56,018 nt of DNA from Dichotomocladium elegans (GCA_025716815.1 JAIXMN010000061.1:1-56018), one strand, 5' to 3'. Numbered from the stretch's first letter, positions 32,301 to 41,158 are shown. The notes: generated by a model not told the origin, from the letters alone. Program-made: numbers and translations.

Positions 32301-34215
32301 CGTCTTCATATGGCACGACACGTTCATCCTTCTTGTTTAATAGTTCGTCGTCATCATCCCACCTTGTCGCAACGCCAGTCAAAGCAACACCAAGTCTTGG
32401 CAGTAAGTCTAGACCTATTATGACATCGGTGTCATCATTAAGATCCATAACTTCAAACGAATGCTTGATAGTTCGATGGTTGTAGCGTATAAGAAGCGGA
32501 TCGGTGGTGCCCAAACGGGGTAATTGATCATTTTTTCCAGCGTATAGGATGAGTCCTGAAGCGTCATTGATAACCCAGTTGTTTTTTAAGCAAATATCTT
32601 TATTAAGAACCGACATTTCCGCTCCGGTGTCGAGGAGACCCAAGAGACGCTCACTCTGTATGAGGATAGGAGTTGTCAGCCTTAAAGAATCGCTTCGGGT
32701 ATTCAACGCATTCAAACGCAATCGCTTACCGGACGAATGTTTAGCCAGTTCCAGACAGGCATCGGCATCAAGCTCCATGAGCTCGAGCTCCTCGTCGGCG
32801 GGGTGCTTCTTTTCGGCAACCTGTCGAGCAGGGCACGAATCGGCAGTGGCGGTCTTGTTGAGGGTTAGGCGGTTAAGCCTCTTGCGCTCCCTCTTCTCCT
32901 TCATCGCGATCTTGTATTCCTCGCAGCGATGGCCCTTGCTCCAGTCCTTCTTGCAATAGATGCAGCGGCTTTCCTTGATGGCACGCTGCTCTTCGGTGAG
33001 TTCCTTGGTAGGTTTTGGCTTGGGCTGGGGGGACTTGCTGCGCCGACGGCGCTCTGAACGTTCACGACGTTCGTGACGCCAATCGTGTCCGTCGCGGCGG
33101 AAGGAACGGTTTCTCGATCGTCGATCGGAATAGCGGTGGTGGTGGTGCTCGGCAGGGTCGTCACGTTGGGCACGCGAACTACGATTGCGAGTGCGGATCT
33201 CCGTCGCCTGGATCAGTACGCCAAGTCGGACAACCTCCTCAACGCATTGGGGTCGACGGGAGCCATGCTGGCCATGCCACGCAACTCGAACGTCCTGCTG
33301 GAAGTCGGCTTCCAGGGAAAACAAGAAACGCATCGCCATATTCTCGTCGTCCTTGATGCCAGCCTTCTTCATCGCGTCTTGGTACTCGTCACCGTAGTCG
33401 AGGATATTTGCCCCACGGGGCATCTCCATCGTGAACACCTTGGTGGCGGCAGACAGCGAACGACTCGTACCATGGAAACGTTCGGCGAACACTCGGCAAA
33501 CCTGTGACCAGTCATATCCTTTGTTAGCAACGTAAGAATCAAACCAGTTACTCAGGTTGGCGGGCATAGCAAGCGCGAGCCAGCGCTGCCAGTCGTGGTC
33601 CACATCCACCTCACCAGCCTCAAGAACGAGCTGGAAGCGGCGGAGGAACTCTTCCACCGAGCTGAACACCTTTTGGCCGGGGTCGGACAGGGTCAATCCC
33701 TGCACTTGGAACAGAGGGATGTCGCGAATGCTGACGCGGCCGCTCCTGGAAGGAATGGACCTCACACACTCATCGACGGACGACACACCAAAAGAAGTGC
33801 AAACGGAATCCGTGGCAGGGACAGCTGGCTTGTCAGGTCGAAGACCAGCAATGGGCACAGGCTGCAACGCGGCAATGATCGCCTTCTGGTCATTGACCAA
33901 GCGACACGTCAACGCAATACGCCCGGAAATCGCCTCGATCGCCTCTGCGTCCTGGGCCTGGTACGCCTTGTTTTGCTCCACACACAGCTCCTGGAGCTCG
34001 GCCTGCTTCTGCGCCAGAAGCGCGGCGACAGCAGCCAAAGCATCGGCGGGTTGTTGGGGAGTTTGTTGCACTTGCGTGCGCTCACCCATGCTCACATCGT
34101 CGTCGGCAACACCGGGAAAGGAATCGACCTCGGGGTCGCGGACAGGGGGAACCAAAGAACCTTGGACGGTGGTGGCGGCAGTTGGCAACTCGGTAGTGTT
34201 GTTGAGAGTATTCAT
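29380..34215 (-). CDS. gag-pol: Chromovirus D Gag-Pol polyprotein, 1,611 aa
   Basis: One frame, start at 34215, only nine bases after the 5' LTR. In order: Gln-rich N-terminal coiled coil (~60-125), gag capsid region (~190-330), Arg/Ser-rich stretch, a zinc knuckle of the CxxC...GHxC kind (CIYCKKDWSKGHRC), protease (LLDTGAEMS), reverse transcriptase (FVDDIVVHS), RNase H (ATDASNYGIGAVLF, TDHKALTYL), HHCC zinc region (HLTGGHEGAEH...CIQCQ), integrase core (HWAVDLINF, QSDNGSEF, GVAERWVQ) and a C-terminal chromodomain (YRVRWKGYGPEDDQWL), then a basic tail. The chromodomain is known to steer such elements to modified histones. No Gag/Pol frameshift is needed. No lesion seen. Confidence 0.95.
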   Translation of the reverse strand: MNTLNNTTELPTAATTVQGSLVPPVRDPEVDSFPGVADDDVSMGERTQVQQTPQQPADALAAVAALLAQKQAELQELCVEQNKAYQAQDAEAIEAISGRIALTCRLVNDQKAIIAALQPVPIAGLRPDKPAVPATDSVCTSFGVSSVDECVRSIPSRSGRVSIRDIPLFQVQGLTLSDPGQKVFSSVEEFLRRFQLVLEAGEVDVDHDWQRWLALAMPANLSNWFDSYVANKGYDWSQVCRVFAERFHGTSRSLSAATKVFTMEMPRGANILDYGDEYQDAMKKAGIKDDENMAMRFLFSLEADFQQDVRVAWHGQHGSRRPQCVEEVVRLGVLIQATEIRTRNRSSRAQRDDPAEHHHHRYSDRRSRNRSFRRDGHDWRHERRERSERRRRSKSPQPKPKPTKELTEEQRAIKESRCIYCKKDWSKGHRCEEYKIAMKEKRERKRLNRLTLNKTATADSCPARQVAEKKHPADEELELMELDADACLELAKHSSGKRLRLNALNTRSDSLRLTTPILIQSERLLGLLDTGAEMSVLNKDICLKNNWVINDASGLILYAGKNDQLPRLGTTDPLLIRYNHRTIKHSFEVMDLNDDTDVIIGLDLLPRLGVALTGVATRWDDDDELLNKKDERVVPYEDEAEPNNSPAGTPSEQTAFHRALEPYIKANATIPKDAFCTVPESVIYLDTPKGVSAYQRQYPLPYAVRPIVDDAVKSWLEDGIIVKASVNSSWNSPLTLADKKDEYGNKTGKRPCLDPRHINKYLPDDRYPLPLIKEIFSSLGGSAVFTTLDLKSAFHRFQINEADQHKTTFTHDGIQYMFRGCPFGLKPISSKFQRVMSSIYKEMPFVQTFVDDIVVHSRTMAEHTRHVQLAIQALTNVNLLLNPAKCHFAQRSVYLLGFCISQSGITPDERKLTNVLQWPIPRTGKDVMRFMGIINYFRDHIPKVSEISAPLDALRSAGSLNQLWTDEHTACFNKLKALLAERTLLRYPDLSLPFYVATDASNYGIGAVLFQMNDGVKQYVSFMARSLSKSERNYSTTKRELLAVVYALQKFHQYLWGNPFTLYTDHKALTYLHTQKIANPMMINWLDTLLDYSFQVIHLPGIENVLPDNLSRLFAPADQLEGGDVPIIRSAKKNPSNKRVFVVKPFEFPQDTMCPPEAERPALLEKAHLTGGHEGAEHIVRSLHADGVHWANLFQDAVEHVRSCIQCQRYNIGKRGFNPLRPIYAYLPGDHWAVDLINFHRTSCKGNNYIIVFVDVCTRFCILRALPDKAADTIIEVFKSVFCDFGLPKIIQSDNGSEFKNFKMKTFVENLGIDHRLTTPYHPRANGVAERWVQTTLSVIRKKLQGAGKDWDFYVPSTQLEINSRISERLGSSPFSLMFARRINELKDYRDENAVEKRASTHEELMERAAYMHDVVFPALKRKVEEHGDKQKKKFDEKHHLTDFPERSHVMVRVQNRKSKLAPIFEGPYTVLRKTQGGSYVLQDETGALMPRDYSPSEMKLINQDEVVPQDELYEVQAIIAHKGKPGNRQYRVRWKGYGPEDDQWLTPDKFTDPGFIIEYWHRLGQDEKNADVPPEIESSHKKDKVPSKKRSRSDYNKTDKNLRRSQRRRS

Positions 34216-34224
34216 TGTAAAAAA

Positions 34225-34678
34225 TGTGGTAAATAAGGTTTGTAGAGACTGTCAAAGTACAATGAGACTCTTGGAGGTGTTTTTAATAGAAAGAAAAATT
34301 CTTCTCCCTCTTTACTCCTACACTACATAGTTGTTTATATATTGTTATGGGTAAAATAGATTCCGCCCGATTGACATGGGTCAATTGTCCTGGAAATTTC
34401 CATAAGAGGAGTTGTTGGGGTGCGGTACTTGACAAGTCATAGAAAAACTTTTCGTTCGTTCCTGTAGCTGAATCCCAGACCATCCTCACGTCGGTAAAAC
34501 CTCAAAAAACCCAGTGGGAAAAATAGAGGAGAAAAGACTGTGGATATGGATCTGGTGGCTATGTATGATCGTGTTTCCCTTGGCTGAGTCGTGTTTCTGT
34601 ATTGCGGTTGTTCCAGTTCTTTACATCATTGCCATGGATATTCACTTCATTGGTGCTCTTGCAATCACCTATGCGACA
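34225..34678 (-). repeat. Chromovirus D 5' LTR
   Basis: Copy of 28853-29306. On the minus strand a TATA-like AATATATAAACAA lies at 34344-34332, about 65 bases upstream of a segment (34270-34258) complementary to the gag start region. Confidence 0.92.
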
Positions 34679-34933
34679 ATGATGTTTATTGTTTGGACGC
34701 TGCCTGGATATTTATATTGTTTTCTAATGCTAAGTATACTTAAGATAAACTGCACAGACGTCATGGAGAATGGATGATGTAATTAGAGATGTAGTACAAC
34801 GTGCGTGATAATCCATGGCGTCATAATGCTAAAAGGTAGTAAGCCCGACATTACGTCAGGGATCGTTATGAAAATAGACTTGAGCTGGAAATTCTAATGA
34901 CCGATTAATCTGGCTACGACACGTGTGTTGCAG

Positions 34934-35225
34934 TGTCGTAGCACAGATTGCTTGACCAATCAACGGTGCTCTCTATTTTTATCGCTTTTCATAGTCCTCT
35001 TCGACAAGTGCACGAATGACAGTAGTCCTCGCATCAGACGCACAGCCCACTTCTATTCCCCTTTTATCCCACTTCTCCATGATTATTATTAGATAGCAAA
35101 ACCAGTATAAATATCCAAGTAGTGCCATGCAATAAACATCATCTATCCGTTACCCTTCTTCTTCTACGGTTACGCTTGGTCGTTGCTATTGGCTACGGTG
35201 TAACCGCCAAAATATACGCACGACA
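34934..35225 (+). repeat. Solo LTR5
   Basis: TGTCGTAGCACAG...CGCACGACA, flanked by GCAG on both sides (34930-34933, 35226-35229). It has tataaat and caataaa. Confidence 0.85.
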
Positions 35226-35229
35226 GCAG

Positions 35230-35557
35230 TGTCGTCTTCGTAATTTGGCGGATACACCGTAGCCAGAGAATAGACTTTTGGAGGAACAATTAAATGTGAG
35301 AGATAACTCGGAGATGATGTTTATTGTTTGGACGCTGCCTGGATATTTATATTGTTTTCTAATGCTAAGTATACTTAAGATAATACTGCACAGACGTCAT
35401 GGAGAATGGATGATGTAATTAGAGATGTAGTACAACGTGCGTGATAATCCATGGCGTCATAATGCTAAAAGGTAGTAAGCCCGACATTACGTCAGGGATC
35501 GTTATGAAAATAGACTTGAGCTGGAAATTCTAATGACCGATTAATCTGGCTACGACA
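35230..35557 (-). repeat. Inverted solo LTR4'
   Basis: 328 bp sister of LTR4, without insertion, flanked by GCAG (35226-35229, 35558-35561). It stands tail to tail with LTR5, forming a long palindrome. Confidence 0.85.
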
Positions 35558-35561
35558 GCAG

Positions 35562-35940
35562 TGTCATAGTCCAATCACTCGGTTATTATAATTCCCGGCC
35601 GTGTCTATTTTTGTACTGATCCCTGACGTAATGCTCGTCATACTGCTTCTTTTGGATGCTATGACGACATACACATCACTACTTCTTTAGATACATCGTC
35701 CGTTCCCCATTACGACATCACAATATTATATGTATAGTCAGCATTAGAAAATGAATATAAATACGCGAGTAGTTTACAGGCAATAAAGAGGATCATCGAT
35801 TCGTTATCATATTCCTTCGTGGTTTACATCCTCTTCGTGGTTCTCCTTCGTGGTAATACTCTTCGTGGTTATACTCTCTCCGTGGTTATACTCTCTTCGT
35901 GGTCGTCGTCGCCTGTGTTCAAACAAAAACAAAGACGACA
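35562..35940 (+). repeat. Solo LTR6
   Basis: TGTCATAGTCC...CAAAGACGACA, flanked by GCAG (35558-35561, 35941-35944). It carries ttcgtggt minisatellite units like the LTRs of B and C. Confidence 0.85.
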
Positions 35941-36264
35941 GCAGTCAAAGTGACAGTAACCAATCGTTTTGTCGTAACACCAAGAAGTCCTCCGCAGCAC
36001 TTCCTTCTGTGGCGTATTGTCCTTCGCTTCTGCTCAGAGCTTAGCATAGGCGGCGCAGCATCGCATTAACGTCTTATATATTATATTCATCATAGCTTAG
36101 CCACTTTGTATAACCTTTAGAATAGTATAAATATCATAGCAGCACCATACATTAAAAAGAGGATATCTTCCCGTCTCGCTATATTATTCTTGTTATCCTT
36201 TGTTGTTGCTATTGGCTACGGAGTCCTCCGCCAAAATACGTGCATGACACGTGCACGTATTTTG

Positions 36265-36536
36265 TGTCGTAGCAATTCCTTGGTTCCACATGATCGAACT
36301 TTCATCAGGCATCGCTCCGCCGCAGCATCTTGGCTACGCACATCTTTTACTGCGCATGCTGCGCATATTAACATCACTTTCCAACTTGCTGCGCATACCT
36401 CTAGAATAGTATAAATATCCCTCGCTCTTGTATGAATAAACGACAGATCATATTTTTATCTTCTATCAGCAAAAAGGCTATACGTCTATTCCATATTCTG
36501 GCCATTGGATTACCAGCACAGATTACGAATACGACA
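36265..36536 (+). repeat. Solo LTR8
   Basis: TGTCGTAGCAATTCC...GAATACGACA with perfect duplication TTTG (36261-36264, 36537-36540). The right TTTG contains the first two bases of the LTR of element E. TATAAAT 36410-36416, AATAAA 36435-36440. Confidence 0.88.
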
Positions 36537-36538
36537 TT

Positions 36539-36814
36539 TGTCGTAATCAAGAATGGCTGCAAAGCAAGGCCAGGACAACAAATGATAGAAGATGACTTTT
36601 TGCGAGAGATGAAGATGATGGTTTATTTTAGAATACAACATGTTCTTATATATGTGCGGGAGATGTAGATTCTAGAAACGAAGGGAAAGGGAAAGTGATG
36701 GAAAGCTGTGACTGTGTGTGATGTGTAAAGGAATATCAAGGAAAAAGGAATGTCGTGGAATCATGGATCAGGATCATGTGATCTCGTCAAAAGGATAAAG
36801 AAGTATAGCCGACA
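36539..36814 (-). repeat. Element E 3' LTR
   Basis: 276 bp; on the minus strand TGTCGGCTATAC...GATTACGACA. Confidence 0.9.
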
Positions 36815-36830
36815 ATACCCCCTTCTGAGA

Positions 36831-37556
36831 TTATTGGTCGTCCTCAATCCAATCGTGTTTGGCGTTAGGGCGAGAAAAAGATGGTTGATGACGATTATTG
36901 GCACGGCTTGCAGTGGGATCATACCATGGTTGAGAAGGTTTTGAAGATGTGTTGACAGACTTGAGGCGATCAGTGTGCACCCATGAATCATATGGCTTAT
37001 TCCACATATCAATCAACTTGTAGGTATCGGTATCATGATTACAAGCAACCACGCGATAGGGGCCTTTCCAATTGAGTTCCAGATTAACACGATTTTCATG
37101 CCACATTAGCACTAAGTCGCCAACTTTGTATACATGATGCTGCATATGGAAGTCCCAGCGGTCCTTGTTAGCTTGACGATCTTTAGATGTACGATCCTTG
37201 GCAATGGCACGAGCATCGCGCAAACGTTGAAGTGTTGGTAAACGGGCTTCTTTGAGAGATTCTGAGCTTGTGTCGGAAAGGTCACGAACAATAAACGGCT
37301 TCAGAGGATCACCAGGGAGCACTGGGTCTTGGCCATACACCATGTAGAAAGGACTCATCTCGGTTGTGCGATGTTTGCGAATGCGAGCAGCAAAAAGAGC
37401 AGTATCCAGATATTGGTCCCAATGGTTGACAGCACCATTGACATATTTACGAAGCATCTGTTTCAGTATGCCATTGGTTCGTTCACATTTGCCATTCGAA
37501 CGTGGATGATATACGGAGGTGAGAACATGTCGAAGCTTTATGCGAGCAATATAATT
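36831..37556 (-). pseudogene. pol: Element E pol, C-terminal piece
   Basis: Continues the integrase beyond the Merlin insertion with NYIARIKL, SVYHPRSNGKCERTNG (catalytic Glu), then the lineage's C-terminal region (LMWHENRVNLELNWKGPY, DSWVHTDRL). It ends at TAA 36833-36831, before the polypurine tract. Removing Merlin and one target copy joins it in frame to FQSKVLA of the upstream piece. Confidence 0.9.
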
Positions 37557-37904
37557 GGCGAGGACGGATCTCTGTAAAGATATGTACTCACCTTTTAAAT
37601 CATGTGTTACTCTATTTCAGGTTGAGCTATTGTGACGCTGAAATATGCGTTTAAAAGCGTGTTTTCTGGGCTTCCTCCACATATAGTTTGCGTCACGCGG
37701 GGTTTAGATATGGATATGCTATTGCAGTTTGAAAATGATCGGTATCTAATATCTGACTAGGAAATACCTTTTTATGCATTTTCTGCATGAAAATGACATT
37801 TCCTTGACATGATATATAAGTAAAGTCACATCTTTAAATAGCGTAGAGTTGAATGCATGCATGTTAAGCGAAAGAAAATTTTGATTTTTGCCTAGCTAAT
37901 AGAA

Positions 37905-39281
37905 CTAGTCATCAGATTCTACAAAGTCACTATCTGAATCACTATCACTACTACTCTGGCTATTTGATTCCTCTCCATCGTCATCATTAATGCGTCTGCG
38001 CGTTAAGCGGCTGCTGTTGAGGTCCCATTCTATAGTGTTTAACAATCCAGTTCAGTTAGATGCTAAGTAAAAAATTTAGTAACCTACCAATTGGCACTCT
38101 TAAATCAGCAGGCGTCTCTTCCACCTGTGTGTACACTGGTACAGGCATTACTGAGCCTTGCAGATGGTGGAATTCGACCTTAGCTAAGGCAGTCATAAAG
38201 CCACCCCAGAGATCCAAGGAATGCTTGCGCCGCCACATGAACTCAACTAGTTTCCATGGCGTTTTCTGTCTTGTGCGTTGGCGGGGTGGGATATTGATTT
38301 TAATCCCATTCCATGTACCTACTAAATGATGAGTTAATGCTATAAAATGCGCTTTGATTCTTACCTTCAATAGTATTAGTATGGGTACCATCAGGTGCAA
38401 TGAAAGCATGTTCATGATTTACTGTACGGTGGGTTAAAGATAACCCATCCAGTTCGTTTAGATGCATGTATCCCCTCCAGCAATCAGTGTGAACAATGCT
38501 TCCAGGCTGAACAAACTTCTGTATAATTGCCTCCAAAGTGGATGCATCACGCCTTGGAACTGTAGCAAGGAACAGCTTTCGGGCAGCTGTGCGTTCAACA
38601 CCACCAACAACCCAGACTCCTTCCACCTGGTGGCCGCGATGGTACTTCCTCTTTCCAAACTTGCTTTCATCGATTTCCACAACAATTGGCTCACCATTAG
38701 CATCAATTCCTCCTATAATCGTTTAATGGAAGATTAGTAAATAGCATAGTGAATGTGTCTAGGAAAAGAATACTTGCCAACCATCATGTCATCCAAAGTA
38801 AGGTGGCACTCCATTACATAAAGGACCATATTTAGGATTTCCCTTACTGTTGGTACTGATATCCCTGCCATAGCTGAAATATTGGTAGTTGGGCAACGTT
38901 GGAGGAAAAGTAGGATAACCAAGAGAATCTTGTTTAATGGAGCCTTCAGCTGGTAGAAAAAGGACTGGGTACGAATTGATCGGCGAGACCTATGGCAGCA
39001 TTCTTTCTTTGGACATTGCCAGACAAGACCACGCGATCCACCAAAAACCAAGTTTCTTCTAACACCATTTGGGCACATAATTTCTGGGCCTTGGTAATCT
39101 TCATTATAGAAAGTGCCTTGACCTACAAGGTACCTATTGTGGTGCATCAGAATATAGGTTAATCACATATGTTAATCTTTAACTACCTGAAAGCTGTGGA
39201 TTCACATCCTGCAATAGGCCAGAACTCATACAGAGATGGGAGTGGTGTGCTGAGGGAGGTTAGATTAGGCTCAGTGGACAT
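37905..39281 (-). CDS. Merlin transposase, 5 exons, 384 aa
   Basis: Exons 39281-39187, 39133-38778, 38712-38365, 38318-38088 and 38029-37905 join to 384 residues without a stop. Introns are 53, 65, 46 and 58 bp. The second uses a GC donor (gcaagt), which the reading frame requires. An N-terminal Cys-containing region (CPNGVRR...CPKKECC) precedes the IS1595/IS1016-type DDE domain: first Asp in VEIDESKFGKRKYHRGHQVE, second in HTDCWRGY, Glu in HTNTIEGTWNGIK. The C-terminal tail is Ser/Asp-rich. The start is the first ATG upstream of an exon ending in a good gtagtt donor. No lesion seen, so it is a candidate functional source. Confidence 0.9.
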
Positions 39282-39803
39282 AGGGAAGAGTGATAAGATA
39301 GGATGGGTGTATTCTATGGCCCTCTTTATTTATAGTTGGTAACAGTATACTCCGCCTAGCAGGTATACCGGATTAAGGGAAAAAAGCTTACTAATGTGGA
39401 CCTGAGTCATTCTCCCGAGTCATTTTTACATAGCTATAATTTTTTGGGGGATAGTTGGTGCCAATATGTGTGATATCTATAGCAATCTAATTCTCTTCAG
39501 CCACCTCATTTCACAGTAGAGGCATCTGTCAGTTAATAGTGACCTGTCACTGTAGCTGATGCTACATGAATCTGGTGAAACATGAGGGATTATATATTTG
39601 AACCATAATAACTCATATACCATAAAGGGAATACTGACTATCATACCAAAAACCACATGGTATAGTAAGAAGATGTGTGTTATGTTGGTATACTGGTAAC
39701 TGCGGCCTACTGGTATACTGTAGGTCGCAGGTTCGATTTGGCGGTTTTGCACTTTTATACCATATGCATTTTTGAAATCCAAATTTTAGTTTTGCCTTGT
39801 TTT
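39282..39803. other. Merlin interior, between gene and element F
   Basis: Promoter side of the Merlin gene and spacer. A pol III box-like stretch (about 39690-39745, ending ggttcgatttgg) does not fold into a tRNA. Nothing else was recognised. Confidence 0.4.
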
Positions 39804-40094
39804 TGTCGCAGCCTCTGGCTGAGCAATCTCTTTTGGCAAACTGCGCCTCATCATCTTTTACATGCGATCACGCAAAGCCCACCGACACCGCCACACTACC
39901 AAGCCCATCTTCTACTTCGCCACCATTGCCAAGCCTATCTCGTTAACTGCGCCCCTGATATCATAGATAACCAACATATATAAATATCCCCTCATGTTGA
40001 TACAATAAAAGATTATCCTACGTCTATACTTCACTCAGTACACCAGTCTATCTATCTCTGGCCATTGGTTTACCAGCTCAGATTTGGACCGACA
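39804..40094 (+). repeat. Element F 5' LTR
   Basis: Starts TGTCGCAG and ends ACCGACA. TATAAAT 39979-39985, AATAAA 40004-40009. Confidence 0.95.
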
Positions 40095-40096
40095 TT

Positions 40097-40105
40097 TGGT
40101 AGCTG
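40097..40105 (+). other. Primer-binding site, element F
   Basis: TGGTAGCTG, directly followed by the gag ATG at 40106. It is complementary to CAGCTACCA, probably initiator tRNA-Met. Confidence 0.78.
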
Positions 40106-41158
40106 ATGCATTTTGATCCACACACGAACCGACAAGCATTTCAAAGATATCGTACTCAAGACAACGACAGCTCTGACTCAGAAGAAGATTTTGTTACAAG
40201 GACTGAACCTACCTTTGACGCTATGGCACAAGCATCAACCCCGGCATCAAGAGCGCCTACAGTGGAGGAGCAAATGTTGACACTGATGATGGGCATGCAA
40301 GAGTTGTTGCGCGACAACAAGGAGAGAAGCACTTCCGTTATTCGGCCCCGGTTACCAGAGCCTGATTCGTTTTCTGGTTGTCGGTCTGCAGGAGCGGTCG
40401 AAAGTTGGGTGCGCACGGTCGAACGGTATTTACAACTATCGTCTTGGGAGGAACATCAATGGGTTCCATATGTGGTGATGAAGTTGCGTGGCGAAGCTGA
40501 GGAATGGTGGCAACAGCAAACCCTTTATGGCAATGATATCAATAGCTGGGCCACATTTCGTTCCATGTTGATCAAGGAATACCGACCGCTCAATGCTACA
40601 CAAGCAGCTCGCGACCAAATTGCGGAATTGCGACAAACAGGCTCGGTGTCAGAATATGTCGCGAAGTTCCGGAGCGCACGTATTCTAGTTCCTTCCATGG
40701 CAGATGAAGAAGCCTTGGATCGTTTCAACAGAGGATTGCAATCCGAAGTACAGGCACAGGTATTGACACATTTCCCAGCCACATTGCAAGAGGCTCAGAC
40801 AAGAGCTTTGGCGTACGAGAGCGCTATGAGAATCCGCCAAGGTATCACAAGCGTCACACAAGAGCCTCAGCCCACTCAACCTCGCTCCACACCTGAATAT
40901 CTGCGCTCGAATGGTGTTGCACCAATGGACTTGGATGCTTTGTATGCATTTCAACAAAGTTGGCGTAACAATGGTCCTCCGCGTTTCCGTGGTTCTCGTC
41001 CTGCTGGTAACAATCACCATGATAAGCAGTGTTATCGTTGCGGTGGCATGGGCCACATTTCACGTGTTTGTCCTTCACAACCTGGGTCGTCACCATCATC
41101 TCGTTCGTTTGGTACTCGTCGCAACCAGGATTTAAAAGGCAAAGCGCGTCAAGCTTGA
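40106..41158 (+). CDS. gag: Element F Gag, 350 aa
   Basis: Intact Gag whose ATG touches the primer-binding site. It has an acidic N-terminal part (SSDSEEDF), the retrotransposon gag capsid domain (~85-240; WVRTVERYLQLSSWEEHQW), the PMDLDAL linker found in all members here, and one zinc knuckle CYRCGGMGHISRVC (~312-325). The stop at 41156 lies just after the slippery heptamer at 41131, so most ribosomes should make Gag and a minority Gag-Pol. It is closest to the gag of element A. Confidence 0.95.
   Translation: MHFDPHTNRQAFQRYRTQDNDSSDSEEDFVTRTEPTFDAMAQASTPASRAPTVEEQMLTLMMGMQELLRDNKERSTSVIRPRLPEPDSFSGCRSAGAVESWVRTVERYLQLSSWEEHQWVPYVVMKLRGEAEEWWQQQTLYGNDINSWATFRSMLIKEYRPLNATQAARDQIAELRQTGSVSEYVAKFRSARILVPSMADEEALDRFNRGLQSEVQAQVLTHFPATLQEAQTRALAYESAMRIRQGITSVTQEPQPTQPRSTPEYLRSNGVAPMDLDALYAFQQSWRNNGPPRFRGSRPAGNNHHDKQCYRCGGMGHISRVCPSQPGSSPSSRSFGTRRNQDLKGKARQA
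41131..41137 (+). promoter_or_regulatory. -1 frameshift heptamer TTTAAAA, element F
   Basis: Gag codons CAG-GAT-TTA-AAA-GGC. A slip by -1 gives TTT-AAA-AGG, leading into the pol frame (KRQSASSLKG). It is the intact example of the site conserved in five elements. No downstream pseudoknot was worked out. Confidence 0.82.

Larger units (their letters stand above)
28853..34678 (-). mobile_element. Chromovirus D (intact Ty3-type LTR retrotransposon)
   Basis: Two 454-bp LTRs (28853-29306, 34225-34678) that look identical by eye, perfect 5-bp duplication ATGAT (28848-28852, 34679-34683), a polypurine tract (minus-strand ggaggggggtaa) and one uninterrupted gag-pol frame. The empty site is visible in the sister LTR near 35314 (gagatgatgtttattg). 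It is a young, possibly active element of a different lineage from A, B, C, E and F: a single frame, a chromodomain and 5-bp duplications. Confidence 0.95.
28512..34921 (-). repeat. Inverted solo LTR (LTR4), split by LTR3 and element D
   Basis: Pieces 28512-28518, 28771-28852 and 34684-34921 join to about 327 bp, matching the intact copy at 35230-35557. LTR3 sits in its terminal 7 bp and chromovirus D in its middle. The right flank is CGTG and the left is xGTG, consistent with a 4-bp CGTG duplication. Confidence 0.85.
34926..36249 (+). repeat. Solo LTR7, split by three later LTRs
   Basis: The first eight bases TGTTGCAG (34926-34933) are separated from the remainder (35945-36249, ending GCATGACA) by LTR5, LTR4' and LTR6. 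The outer flanks are a perfect CGTG duplication (34922-34925 and 36250-36253). It has TATAAAT and a downstream A-rich signal like its relatives. Confidence 0.8.

Noticed and set aside
33557..34330. Long plus-strand frames opposite chromovirus D, e.g. 257 codons
   Set aside because: They are antisense to a complete gag-pol with recognisable domains; composition and motifs fit only the minus strand.
39690..39745. Possible tRNA or SINE with A-box-like tggtatactgg and B-box-like ggttcgattt
   Set aside because: The T arm and acceptor do not pair and no anticodon stem of normal geometry can be drawn. It may be a chance or decayed fragment.
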